A DNA stretch of 34,573 bases from a virus, in IMG/VR virus record IMGVR_UViG_3300042868_001841, positions 1 through 34,573 of that record; one strand, given 5' to 3'. The number at the start of each line of letters is the position of its first letter. Positions within the stretch are counted from its first letter, which is position 1. Position numbers and translations under genes: made by a program. The notes beneath the pieces were generated by a model. The model had not been told where the DNA came from. It searched no databases and worked only from the letters and a program-made list of their open reading frames with translations. Shown piece by piece: positions 12,865-21,832 of this stretch.

Positions 12865-14105
12865 TATTCAACCTTACGAGTAACTGGATTGTATTTTTTA
12901 ATTGGAGCAGTAGGAGAAGGCAAACGATTTATTTCATAAAATGGTGCTAATTGTGCTGTGTTTGGGTCTTTTTTTAGTACATCTAGTTTACGATTGTATT
13001 CACCCAAATTAAATTCTGCTGCTCGTTTAGAAGCGTTTGCAAGTTGTTTAATTTCACCAGGGGTTAATGAATCAATATCACCAGAGAAGGCTCTTTCAGC
13101 TAGTGTGCCTTCAGACTCAGTAATAGATCCTTCTCCACGCATAGATTTACGACCTTGCAATGTAAGTTCGGCAAAACCACGAATAGCTTGACGAGTATTG
13201 GCAATAGTTTCTGCTGTATCTTTTCCTGTAATACCTAAAACTGAGCCAACTTGTGCTAATCGTAATTGAGCACTAGCTGTTGGGCCAGTAATAATTTTAT
13301 TGGTATTTACAGCTTGAATAATACGATCTGAGGCATCAATTTGATTTGCTGCACCTTGCGCCTGTATTCTTTCATCTTTAAGCATTGGGCCAATTTGTGC
13401 AGCAATGCCCTTATCCATTGAAACGCTGACATTGGTAGATGGAGTTCCAGACCTAATAAAATCTGTATAACTGCCTTTAAACCCACCGCCTTCTGGAGTT
13501 ATTGCAAATTGGTATTGTTGAATTTTGTCAGGAATACTAACAGCTTTTGGAGTTGTTAGTTCAATAAACTTAGCTGGATCTGTTTGGCGTAAATAATCTA
13601 ATGCTGCTTGATTTGCTCTGCCTGTATCTACAACATCTCTCATTGGCAAGTTAGCCCTTAAAGCTGCACCAGTTTCAGTTGCAGCCATATCTCCACCAAA
13701 CTCAGGTCTAGATAGCATCTCTAACTGAGATCCTTGGCCTTGAGCCATTGGCATAGCTATTGGCTGTCTTGTAGTCGCACCAGCAATAGCTTGCTCATAC
13801 TTTTTACGAGCATCAGCTTTAGATTTGTATTCTTGCATTTGCTGACCAGCAATCATCTGTTTAAGCGTATTATCAAATGACCCTTGATATGCTCCAGAGC
13901 CAGCTCCTAATGCAGCTCCTAGAGCCTGTCCTGTGCTTACTGGTACTCTTTGATTGCCAGACATACCAAGCATGGTTACAGCACTAGCTAATAGTGCTTG
14001 TTTAGCAGCGTTGTTCTGTAATGCTTGTATTTGTTCTGGGGAAAGTGATCCAGACATATCAGGAAATTGTCCGAATACTCCAGGTGCGATATCTTCAAGT
14101 GCCAT
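12864..14105 (-). CDS. Putative DNA-ejection / internal virion protein B
   Basis: 413 residues, Gln/Ala-rich and largely helical. The first part (20-85) has SPEQIQALQNNAAKQALLA and a Gly-rich ALGAALGAGSGAYQG; the second (230-360) has helical segments such as RAFSGDIDSLTPGEIKQLANASKRAA. Homologous-looking phage proteins lie between tail and fibre genes and are packaged in the head. It overlaps the next gene by one base. No lytic motif is visible. Family level only. Confidence 0.55.
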   Translation of the reverse strand: MALEDIAPGVFGQFPDMSGSLSPEQIQALQNNAAKQALLASAVTMLGMSGNQRVPVSTGQALGAALGAGSGAYQGSFDNTLKQMIAGQQMQEYKSKADARKKYEQAIAGATTRQPIAMPMAQGQGSQLEMLSRPEFGGDMAATETGAALRANLPMRDVVDTGRANQAALDYLRQTDPAKFIELTTPKAVSIPDKIQQYQFAITPEGGGFKGSYTDFIRSGTPSTNVSVSMDKGIAAQIGPMLKDERIQAQGAANQIDASDRIIQAVNTNKIITGPTASAQLRLAQVGSVLGITGKDTAETIANTRQAIRGFAELTLQGRKSMRGEGSITESEGTLAERAFSGDIDSLTPGEIKQLANASKRAAEFNLGEYNRKLDVLKKDPNTAQLAPFYEINRLPSPTAPIKKYNPVTRKVE

Positions 14106-14109
14106 TTTC

Positions 14110-15756
14110 TTATCCTAATAATGATGATCTAGTAGATGTTTTTGGTGCTAATAAATTAAGGATTCCAGAGTAATCTACCATTCCTTTGGGTACAAATGAG
14201 CCACCAGCTTGTTGTGGAACTCTAGCTCCAGAAGCACCACCAGCACCTCTACCTAAACCTCCTAAAGCGCCCATGCCTAATAAAGTGCCAAGGTTTCCAA
14301 AACCACTTAACCAACTTCTAGAGTCTGGTGTGTAATAGCCACGACCTTCCTGTATATCTTGATTAATATATTGTTGGTCTAATGGAGTATCGGTATATAA
14401 AGGCATATTGATTCCAGCCTCTCCAGCCTCTCCAATTGTAGATCCATACTTCATTTCTATAGCTCTTGCACGATCATAAGCCTCTATGCCTGATGCGCCA
14501 TCTATTGTATTTTCGTTTAAATAGCTTTCTATTTCTGATCTTGGCATAGTTGCTACATTAACTGCTGCTGGCTCAAAGCCTTCATCAATCAGTTGCATCC
14601 TTTGTTGCTCTAATGGAATTTCATCAAGGCGAGTTACCCAATCTGCCATCTCATAATTACTAGCTCGTTTTAAACCATACGCTCTATCGTACTCATTCAT
14701 CAATTCCATGTTGGCAATTTCTTGGCTCATATCGCCACCAACAACTTGCTCTGGTTTAACTCCTTGAGTAGGTGCGGATGGAAAGAAATACTCTGCTCCA
14801 GCGCCTAATGCTCCACCACTTACACCACCATAAAGAATGTTTGTTTTTAAATCACCACCGCCTAGCAATGTATTAATTGCACCACCAGCAGATCCACGAG
14901 CAGCTCCCAATAAACCAGCATTTGTTATTGGATTAGATGCTAATGTAATACCACCTGGGAATAGTGCAGCTTCGCCACCACCTAAAATACCGCCTGTAGC
15001 ACCACCAATTAAAGCACCTTTAAGCGCATCTTGACCAGTTAAGGCAGATGTAACACCGCCAGTTAGAGCGCCATATCCAGAACCTTTTAATGCAGCCAAA
15101 ACTAAAGGATTAGATAATAATCCTACTTCTCCTGTAGAGGCCAATGCTGGAGCACCTAAAGCAGTACCACCAGCAGCACCAGCACCAATTAAACCAAGAG
15201 CACCTAATCCAGTACCAGCAGCACCAGCAAAAAGTAATGCTGGAATTGCTTTTTCCATAAAGCTATCAAACGCACCAGATTTACTTGGCTCTCTTGGTAC
15301 TGCAATTGGGTTACCAGACTGATCTAATATAAATCTACCAGTATTAGGGTCTACAACATATTCACCAGCACTTTCACCAGATGCGTTAAAAATACCAGCG
15401 TAAGGTGTGTTTTGAAATCCATAACGAATATTCTCAGGATTTACAGCAGCAAGAAGTTGCTCTCTAGTATATGGAGCAGCATACCCCATACTTACATAAG
15501 CATCTGGACTTAAAAAGTTCTCGGCATAATATGTTTGCCCATCGCCACCTGTATAGGCCTTTAGTCCTGAGTTCCAATATGTAGGATCTTCATATATAGG
15601 ATTATCAATAGCCTGTGGAGGAAGTCCTCCACCATATTCAGCTTGACCAGCATTAACTTGTGCAACATAATTATTATAATCAGCTACCGCTTCTGGATTA
15701 GTCGCAATGGTAACTTCATCGGGTGGCCCCGTCATCTCCCAATTGTAATCTGCCAT
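14110..15756 (-). CDS. Putative DNA-ejection / internal virion protein C, Gly/Ala-rich
   Basis: 548 residues. After a polar N-terminal 160 residues, a long stretch (about 165-320) is Gly/Ala/Leu-rich with GxxxG-type packing (FAGAAGTGLGALGLIGAGAA), compatible with transient membrane insertion. A second Gly-rich patch (about 490-520) precedes the end. The composition and the place next to a similar 299-residue protein support a role in the DNA-delivery channel. Long open frames on the other strand here are compositional shadows. Confidence 0.55.
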   Translation of the reverse strand: MADYNWEMTGPPDEVTIATNPEAVADYNNYVAQVNAGQAEYGGGLPPQAIDNPIYEDPTYWNSGLKAYTGGDGQTYYAENFLSPDAYVSMGYAAPYTREQLLAAVNPENIRYGFQNTPYAGIFNASGESAGEYVVDPNTGRFILDQSGNPIAVPREPSKSGAFDSFMEKAIPALLFAGAAGTGLGALGLIGAGAAGGTALGAPALASTGEVGLLSNPLVLAALKGSGYGALTGGVTSALTGQDALKGALIGGATGGILGGGEAALFPGGITLASNPITNAGLLGAARGSAGGAINTLLGGGDLKTNILYGGVSGGALGAGAEYFFPSAPTQGVKPEQVVGGDMSQEIANMELMNEYDRAYGLKRASNYEMADWVTRLDEIPLEQQRMQLIDEGFEPAAVNVATMPRSEIESYLNENTIDGASGIEAYDRARAIEMKYGSTIGEAGEAGINMPLYTDTPLDQQYINQDIQEGRGYYTPDSRSWLSGFGNLGTLLGMGALGGLGRGAGGASGARVPQQAGGSFVPKGMVDYSGILNLLAPKTSTRSSLLG

Positions 15757-15769
15757 ATATTCTTTCTAA

Positions 15770-16669
15770 TTAACTAAAGCCACCCAATAAACCACCGCCT
15801 AAAGCACCTATACCAGCACCTAAATTTGGAAATCCAAATGCACCACCAATAGATGATCCTAATAGACCACCACCTAATGCACCACCGATAGCGCCCACAG
15901 TAGGATTAGTAGACATATTCTGGCTAGTAGAACCATAGCTTGCAGTAGGAGAGCCATAAACAGATGACAGATAACCTGATAACTGTTGGTATGGTAATTG
16001 CTGACCAAAGGAATAACGACTCATAGCCTCTTGTAATGGCTGCATTGCAATTGCTTCTCTTTGTGCGCCAATTTGAGCTAATTGCTGAGAAGGAAGATAT
16101 TGTTGTCCGTAAATGCTTGGAGCAGCTTGAGCTATGTTAGTTAAACCCATCATAGCTTGCTGCTGTCTTGCTCTTTCTTGATCGTATTGTGTTCCTACGA
16201 TATTAGCTGAAACATCGCCTAAAGCACGACCATACTGTTCTGTAGCTTGACCTAATGCGCTTTGCATAGCACCAGAACCATAGCGACCAGACTTAGAGTA
16301 AAGACTAGCAATACCTGGCAATACTTGATTGCTATATTGACTTACCAATGGTCTTGTAGCAGCTTCAATCATCTGTTGCTGATAAGGGTTTCCTTGTAAG
16401 AATCCACCAGCAGCAGTATTGGCTAAACCACCATAAGACTGCAAATAAGCATTTTGACCAACTTGTAATGAAGGGCTTGCTTGCGTAGCAATGTTTTGCT
16501 GTTGTTGCAAAGCAGTCATTGTTTCCTCAGACGGACTTACATAAGTCTGCCCTGGATACATTGATGGCTGTTCACCGCCCAAGAATAGAGTTTTTGCTCG
16601 CTCTAGACCAGTTGTGATATAGGGCAATATGCCTGGATCAATTGACGATGTTGTGCTTACTGTTGCCAT
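15770..16669 (-). CDS. Putative DNA-ejection / internal virion protein D
   Basis: 299 residues. The N-terminal half is Gln/Ser/Tyr-rich with helical segments. RYGSGAMQSALGQATEQYGRAL (about 129-150) and QERARQQQAMMGL recur in a common phage family of this size. The last 45 residues (GAIGGALGGGLLGSSIGGAFG and beyond) are Gly/Leu-rich and could form a hydrophobic hairpin or pore. It lies directly after the jelly-roll tail protein and starts the four-gene ejection group. Confidence 0.6.
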   Translation of the reverse strand: MATVSTTSSIDPGILPYITTGLERAKTLFLGGEQPSMYPGQTYVSPSEETMTALQQQQNIATQASPSLQVGQNAYLQSYGGLANTAAGGFLQGNPYQQQMIEAATRPLVSQYSNQVLPGIASLYSKSGRYGSGAMQSALGQATEQYGRALGDVSANIVGTQYDQERARQQQAMMGLTNIAQAAPSIYGQQYLPSQQLAQIGAQREAIAMQPLQEAMSRYSFGQQLPYQQLSGYLSSVYGSPTASYGSTSQNMSTNPTVGAIGGALGGGLLGSSIGGAFGFPNLGAGIGALGGGLLGGFS

Positions 16670-16680
16670 GACTTTTCCTT

Positions 16681-17463
16681 TTATCCTACTATTACATATT
16701 TATAAGTTTTGCTTGCCGTACTGTTGGCAAAATGAGTAATTACTGCGCTTCCGTTTGTTTGCGAACTAATGTATACATTGTCCATAGCATTAGGAGCTAC
16801 ATACTGCATAGTTGCTATAACTGATGGTGTTGCTGGTCTTGTTGGGCTAGATTCTGCTGGTGTTTGTTCTAATGTAACGCCTGTATTTTCTGTTCGCCAT
16901 ACAATCTCTACATAATCATTTGCTGCTAGTTCTACAAAATAATTTATAGCTCCAATAACATGACCATAAACACCAGCACTTTTTCTTGCTGGAACAGTAA
17001 ATTTACTATTCGATGCTGTAATATTAGTGCCGTTTTTTCTAAACCAAATATCTATATCATGCTGTGCATTATCTGTATTTTCTAGTTGTACACTAAATTG
17101 CAGATTGTAAATACCAGCATTTCTGACATTTAAACGACTGCTATTAGATAAATAAACACCATTAGAAAAATCTGTAGTGTTAAATGTCATTGGATACGCA
17201 ACTGTAGTGCTTGCTGCCGATTGATCTGTAGAGTCTTGAAACGCACCATAAGGAGCAGTATCAGCAAAAGCAGCAGCAGAATTTGGAGCTAATAATATAA
17301 CAGAATCTATACCAATACGAGCATCCGTAATAGTAGTTGTTGTTGCATTGCCTGTTGCTAGTGTTACAGAGCCAGTATTATTGGTCTTGCCATCCATAAT
17401 ATTATTAACGACTTCAGCGACTGATCGCTGATCTCCACCAAACGGAGGTAATCGTCTAAACAT
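16681..17463 (-). CDS. Tail-associated protein with C1q/TNF-like jelly roll
   Basis: 260 residues. The first 70 residues (VAEVVNNIMDGKTNNTGSVTL) are a module common in podovirus tail genes. Residues about 110-225 (RNAGIYNLQFSVQLEN, DIDIWFRKNGTNI, VELAANDYVEIVW) show the strand pattern of phage C1q-like jelly-roll domains, usually trimeric. It could be a fibre, a decoration or a receptor-binding subunit. It follows the gp10-like nozzle gene, overlapping it by one base. Confidence 0.65.
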   Translation of the reverse strand: MFRRLPPFGGDQRSVAEVVNNIMDGKTNNTGSVTLATGNATTTTITDARIGIDSVILLAPNSAAAFADTAPYGAFQDSTDQSAASTTVAYPMTFNTTDFSNGVYLSNSSRLNVRNAGIYNLQFSVQLENTDNAQHDIDIWFRKNGTNITASNSKFTVPARKSAGVYGHVIGAINYFVELAANDYVEIVWRTENTGVTLEQTPAESSPTRPATPSVIATMQYVAPNAMDNVYISSQTNGSAVITHFANSTASKTYKYVIVG

Positions 17464-18905
17464 TATCTAGTTCCTAAACCATTAAGCTCTATGTCCATTC
17501 CAATCGCAGTAGACCACGATCCTGTAGGTGATAATTGTAAACGATGAAAGCGACCTACGCTACGAATACTTACACGATTTTCTGCATCAGAAGATGCTGC
17601 TGTTCCATAAGTAATGGCTTCATTTAATAACCTACGAGTTGCTACTGCCACATTAGCAGAGCCATTATCTACAAGTGGCTTAACCATAGTAATAGCAGAT
17701 GTAGCCCCTGGCACTTCAATATCACCAGTTTCTAAATAGGCCGTTGCATTAGCTCCAGTAAATGTAACAATCTTTGTACCATTTACGCCAGCTAACTGTA
17801 ATCTACCGCCTAACCATAGACGGCTATCAAAGCTAGTCATAATGGTGTCTAAATTGCCGTAAGCATCCATACCTTCTAGCGTTACTGCTGGTGTAGAAGT
17901 TGTTGCAATGCGATCTGCTGTTGTAGTGCCACTAGACCATTTTTGAGTCTGAAAATTGTAGATAATTAACTTATTTACTGTTGCTGAGTTTTGAGAAGCA
18001 TAAGCCCAAATAATGAGCTTTTTAGCTGGATCTACAGCAGCAGACATTAAATAAATACTGCCTTGATCTACATCGTTAAAAAAGAAACGATTTACTTTTT
18101 CGTTTCCAATTGGCAATATAGTTTGTCCATCACAAGCATAGAATCCATCATCACCTAAGAAGAATGTCATTCCAGCGTACTGTATTACAGAATTAGCCTC
18201 ATAACAGCCTAAGTTACGAGTAATGTTATCAAACTGGAATACTAATGGGCTACCAACATAAGACATACGATAGATAGAGCGATCCATTAGAATCAGTCCA
18301 AATTCGCCACCAGTTATGCCAACTACTGATCCACCATCAGGTATTTCTTGAAAGTCTGCCTGAGTTGTTGCGCTTGTAGTCCAGCTTGTTTCATCATTTA
18401 ATGCTGACCATTGAACCCTATTAGGATGATCTGACTGAATATTTCCAGTTACTACGAAATCACGCACAATCGTTACATATCGTGCTGTAGGAGCATCGGC
18501 AGCCAAATCAGCAAATAAAGATGCTGAATTAACATTAAATCCTTGTAACTTGTCATATCCATTAGCAGCAATCACTACATCACCAAACTGGGTAAAACGC
18601 CATCTTTGGTCTGTAGGAGTTGTATAGTTTCCAGACTTAGACACATTGTCTAATGATAAATCTGCTTGATCTAGCTTAAATAGCTTAGTAGCTCCACCAG
18701 CAAATAGAATAGTACCGCCAACAGTAGTACGACCAGCCACTACATTATTAAGTGTTTCAGAAGCAGCAGCAGAATAATCTACTACAGTAGGTACTGCACC
18801 ATAACCATTTGCTTGAGGAAATACATTTTCAGCTCTTTGTAAGCCATTTGTAAGACCTGGCTGGTCAGGAGTCCATTCTCCAAAAGCAATTCTACTTAGC
18901 GCCAT
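17463..18905 (-). CDS. Tail nozzle / P22 gp10-like beta-propeller protein
   Basis: 480 residues. The start (RIAFGEWTPDQPGLTNGLQRAENVFPQANGYG), repeated blade-like strands in 60-330 (GEFGLILMDRSIYRMSY; MTFFLGDDGFYACDG), and the all-beta C-terminal part match the gp10-like closure/nozzle proteins of short-tailed phages, which attach under the connector and hold packaged DNA. Length is close to P22 gp10 (472, from memory). MDAYGNLDTIMTSFDSRLWL (about 346-365) is shared with the next tail gene. Confidence 0.65.
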   Translation of the reverse strand: MALSRIAFGEWTPDQPGLTNGLQRAENVFPQANGYGAVPTVVDYSAAASETLNNVVAGRTTVGGTILFAGGATKLFKLDQADLSLDNVSKSGNYTTPTDQRWRFTQFGDVVIAANGYDKLQGFNVNSASLFADLAADAPTARYVTIVRDFVVTGNIQSDHPNRVQWSALNDETSWTTSATTQADFQEIPDGGSVVGITGGEFGLILMDRSIYRMSYVGSPLVFQFDNITRNLGCYEANSVIQYAGMTFFLGDDGFYACDGQTILPIGNEKVNRFFFNDVDQGSIYLMSAAVDPAKKLIIWAYASQNSATVNKLIIYNFQTQKWSSGTTTADRIATTSTPAVTLEGMDAYGNLDTIMTSFDSRLWLGGRLQLAGVNGTKIVTFTGANATAYLETGDIEVPGATSAITMVKPLVDNGSANVAVATRRLLNEAITYGTAASSDAENRVSIRSVGRFHRLQLSPTGSWSTAIGMDIELNGLGTR

Positions 18906-19849
18906 GTTTCGCTTCCAATATTATTATTTGTCCAAGTATCGCTAGATGTTGTAACTGGAGTCCATTCTTCTGATCCAGCAGTTACTAATGTCCATGTATC
19001 TGTACTTGGCGTAACGCCTGTCCAAGATTCTGATCCAGCAGTTTCGTTTGTCCAATTATCACCTAATCGGATTCCAGCGCATACTATTGATGCCGTAACA
19101 TCTATTGTGCCATTTCCAGCATAGATAGCTTGAGCTTCTGCATCTACATAAGCATCGCAAACAATATAGCCTTCACCAGAATACTCAACACCTCCGTTAG
19201 CAGTTACTAACGCATTTGCCTCTATTATTGCTTCGGCTGTTCTTTCTCGAATGGCATCTGCGCTAACTGTTCCACTTGCCTCAATTGCACCGACAGAAGT
19301 GCGTATCCGTATGCCAGTTGATTCTGCATCCGCTTGACAGTTGATAGTGCCTGTTCCTGAAAATACTGCGACTGCTGCTGCAACAACGCTTGCTGATCCA
19401 TTTATTTGTCCTTCGCCTACCGCTACCCTAGCTCCAGCAGCTACAACGCTTGCAGAGCCTTCTATTGATCCTGATGATGTTCTGATTGCATAAGCCTCAG
19501 ACTCTACTTGAGCATTGCCAGTAATAACTGCTTCTGCCATTGCCACTCTAATGCCTTGGGCTACGACTGTTGCATCGGCAGCAACAGCAGCCTCACCACT
19601 TCTTATACGAGATCCGTCAGCGACCACATCTGCGCTTGCAGATATAGCAGCGCCTGGGAACTTAACGCATAAAGTAAGCCATACTGGGTCATCAAACGAT
19701 ACTGTAAGAGTGTCTAGATTCCCTAAAGAATCCATATCCTCTAATCGCCAATCACCACATACTTCGTCTACTTCCCAATTATGGTCAAACGAATATGGTA
19801 CTTGCTCTAAAGTCCCGAACTGATCTAACTGTTCGAGTGTTAAAGCCAT
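18896..19849 (-). CDS. Repeat-built tail protein: ten 20-residue repeats plus Trp ladder
   Basis: 317 residues. Residues 12-57 hold two units of G.L(E/D)...SFD...W. Residues 67-264 are ten tandem repeats of exactly 20 residues, with Ile/Val at 69, 89, 109 and so on to 249 and a Gly/Ala-Glu-Gly/Ala end. This register suggests a beta-solenoid or stacked-strand rod. The last 52 residues carry Trp at 266, 276, 286, 296, 306 and 316, a strict 10-residue ladder within the same 20-residue period (WT.VT..S). It lies between the nozzle and a small tail protein, so a virion rod or spike is likely. The family is otherwise unrecognised. Confidence 0.65.
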   Translation of the reverse strand: MALTLEQLDQFGTLEQVPYSFDHNWEVDEVCGDWRLEDMDSLGNLDTLTVSFDDPVWLTLCVKFPGAAISASADVVADGSRIRSGEAAVAADATVVAQGIRVAMAEAVITGNAQVESEAYAIRTSSGSIEGSASVVAAGARVAVGEGQINGSASVVAAAVAVFSGTGTINCQADAESTGIRIRTSVGAIEASGTVSADAIRERTAEAIIEANALVTANGGVEYSGEGYIVCDAYVDAEAQAIYAGNGTIDVTASIVCAGIRLGDNWTNETAGSESWTGVTPSTDTWTLVTAGSEEWTPVTTSSDTWTNNNIGSETWR

Positions 19850-20235
19850 TATGCCAATGTAACAGTTAAGCTACCTGATGCAATCTTGAAAATATCGCCA
19901 GAATCAATGGTCTTTGATGTTGTCAAAGGTGTGTGATATAGCATATTGCCTGTAGTTAAAGCATCCCAAATACCAATATGGGTAATTGTTCCCCATGATG
20001 CAGTAGCTTGGTCAAAGGTTACATCGGCAGAAGTCGCAGATACACCATTAGAAGGAGCTGCAAAAGTAGCTGATTTACGAGCATAAGATCCACCGCTAAC
20101 TTCTGCTCCTGTACCAGCATCAGTAGGATCAGCAGTATGCAAACTAACATAAACTGTAGTTGGGGATGTGTATGATGTGTTTCTCAAAGTTACATTGATT
20201 AATGCATTTTCGAGGTAGTTTGACATTTCAGCCAT
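19849..20235 (-). CDS. Small tail protein, beta-rich
   Basis: 128 residues. YLENALINVTLRNTSYTSPTTVYVSLHTADPTDAGTG (in parts, 7-43) and WGTITHIGIWDALTTGNMLYH (80-100) are signatures of a widespread phage family annotated as tail-fibre or tail-associated. All-beta, no catalytic motif. It sits between the connector and the repeat protein and shares one base with the latter's start. Likely a structural adaptor in the tail. Confidence 0.65.
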   Translation of the reverse strand: MAEMSNYLENALINVTLRNTSYTSPTTVYVSLHTADPTDAGTGAEVSGGSYARKSATFAAPSNGVSATSADVTFDQATASWGTITHIGIWDALTTGNMLYHTPLTTSKTIDSGDIFKIASGSLTVTLA

Positions 20236-20244
20236 TTTGATTCC

Positions 20245-20865
20245 TTATCTAGAGGTAACACGCATTGTTAATGGAACACCTGAATATTCCGAATTTTGAT
20301 CTGAGCTATTGATATTCTGAATGGCTCTATTATATAAGTCTGCCCATGTAGCTGTGCGAGCATCATTAATAAGGTATGGCTCTGCTTCTAACAAAGAAGC
20401 GTATAGCAAAGCATCAGGATAATTAGCCAAAAAAGCATTAGAACTAACGCTATCAGACATAGCTGTGGGTTTAGCAAAATAAAGAATCTCCAATACATAA
20501 GCTGTATCAGGCTTTGGCGCAAACTCAAACTCATCACCTAATACTGTATAGAATACTGGCAGTCCAGACTCATCAGCTCTAGCATCACGCATAAATGCGC
20601 TAGGAGATAGATAAGTAACAGGCATACGAGGAGTGCCTTGAGTGTAGATATTACGCATCTCTAGGAAATCTGCTGGTAATGCTACTTTGCTATCACCAGC
20701 CGTCATTGTAGAAGTGGCAGATTCTAACATTTTACGAGTACGCAAATCCCTAGATAAGCGCAGCTCTGCCAATGTAACAAATGTAGGAATCTTGCTAGTT
20801 AGGTCTGTACGGCCTAAATAATCAGCAATCTCCGTTTTTAAATTGGAATAGCTAGTGAATGACAT
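20245..20865 (-). CDS. Head-tail connector / adaptor protein
   Basis: 206 residues. SYSNLKTEIADYLGRTDL (5-22) followed by FVTLAELRLSRDLRTRKM (29-46) is the hallmark of the phage adaptor family that docks under the portal. FEFAPKPDTAYVLEILYFAKP (about 112-132) is the conserved middle. It should bridge portal and nozzle. In P22-like phages the equivalent (gp4) lies in the same place in the gene order. It is separated from capsid here by a three-gene glycosyltransferase insert. Confidence 0.75.
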   Translation of the reverse strand: MSFTSYSNLKTEIADYLGRTDLTSKIPTFVTLAELRLSRDLRTRKMLESATSTMTAGDSKVALPADFLEMRNIYTQGTPRMPVTYLSPSAFMRDARADESGLPVFYTVLGDEFEFAPKPDTAYVLEILYFAKPTAMSDSVSSNAFLANYPDALLYASLLEAEPYLINDARTATWADLYNRAIQNINSSDQNSEYSGVPLTMRVTSR

Positions 20866-20873
20866 AATCGCCT

Positions 20874-21506
20874 TTAATCTTTACTGATGTTTTCCCAGCT
20901 ATAAACATAGCTACCAATGTGCTTAATGCCTATAGATAGTTCGTGATCTACCCAAGTATCTATGCCAGCATCTTTAGCTTTGATACAGAAATAGATGTCC
21001 TCGCCCAAAATCTTCTCATTTTGCAATTGCTCAAAGTAGAAGTAAGGCCGTTCAATCTTCTTAAATACTGATGTCTTAATTAAAACTACGCCACATCCAA
21101 TGCCGTCTACCTTGCTAATACCTTTTAGCTTATTAGAATAAACAGGAAGCCAGGTTATAGAACCATCTTCGTTAATCTGTATATTCTTAGCTGTAGGGAT
21201 TACAGGCTCAGAACGAGTTGTAGCGTTTACACCGATAATATCTTTGTTATGCGACATTAGGATCTTTAAGGTATCTTTTGGGAACCTCATATCAGCATCT
21301 ATGAACAATACATAGTCTGCTTTATTCTCTATTGCCGTCTTAACTAAACTATTGCGCTGGTCAAATATAAGCGTTCCAGCAGCCGTAAAGATGTCTAGAT
21401 CGTGTTTAGAAGTCTTAATGGTGTAACCCACTAGCGCTGCTAAATCAAACGCTGTAGCCACCTCCATTTGACCCCTAGCTGGTATACAGATAGCAATTCT
21501 GCTCAT
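20874..21506 (-). CDS. GT-A-fold glycosyltransferase (family 2-like)
   Basis: 210 residues. RIAICIPARGQ (3-13) is the opening strand, QRNSLVKTAI (50-59) the typical basic helix, and DYVLFIDADMRFP (64-76) holds the DxD metal-binding motif (Asp70-Asp72). GEDIYFCIKAKDAG (about 176-189) is the acceptor-side acidic motif. It would transfer a nucleotide-activated sugar; the acceptor (virion protein, host glycan or DNA) is unknown. Placed between the capsid and connector genes, overlapping its neighbour by 4 bases. Confidence 0.75.
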   Translation of the reverse strand: MSRIAICIPARGQMEVATAFDLAALVGYTIKTSKHDLDIFTAAGTLIFDQRNSLVKTAIENKADYVLFIDADMRFPKDTLKILMSHNKDIIGVNATTRSEPVIPTAKNIQINEDGSITWLPVYSNKLKGISKVDGIGCGVVLIKTSVFKKIERPYFYFEQLQNEKILGEDIYFCIKAKDAGIDTWVDHELSIGIKHIGSYVYSWENISKD

Positions 21507-21832
21507 ACCTTACCGCCACGAGTACGAAATACGCTGTTATCAGGATCATTTAGCCATTTCTTCATCGCCTTTTGATCCATGATGTAATAGCCTCGCATAA
21601 TGCCTTTTACATTGAGTTCATTAATGATCTCTGTGGGCAAGGATGCAATCTTGTTCTTTCTATCAATGGGATTATCACCCCATCCAGTAGTTCCGCTATT
21701 GTCGTTGAACTGAGCTTTTGTATGCTCAATAAAGTCTGTTAGATCGGTAGAGTGCTTAATAATTAAGCCACCATCACCATCATCGTATGCAGTCCTTACA
21801 ACGCCATTCTCTACATCTATAATCTTTTTCAA
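21503..21832 (-). CDS. Conserved hypothetical phage protein
   Basis: 109 residues. KHSTDLTDFIEHTKAQF (26-42), IASLPTEIINELNVKGIM (62-79) and KKWLNDPDNSVFRTRGGK (91-108) form a family common in podovirus head-gene regions. No known activity. It overlaps both glycosyltransferase genes by 4 bases (ATGA), so all three are co-translated, but this gene is probably the original neighbour of capsid with the glycosyltransferases inserted around it (inference). Confidence 0.65.
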   Translation of the reverse strand: MKKIIDVENGVVRTAYDDGDGGLIIKHSTDLTDFIEHTKAQFNDNSGTTGWGDNPIDRKNKIASLPTEIINELNVKGIMRGYYIMDQKAMKKWLNDPDNSVFRTRGGKV

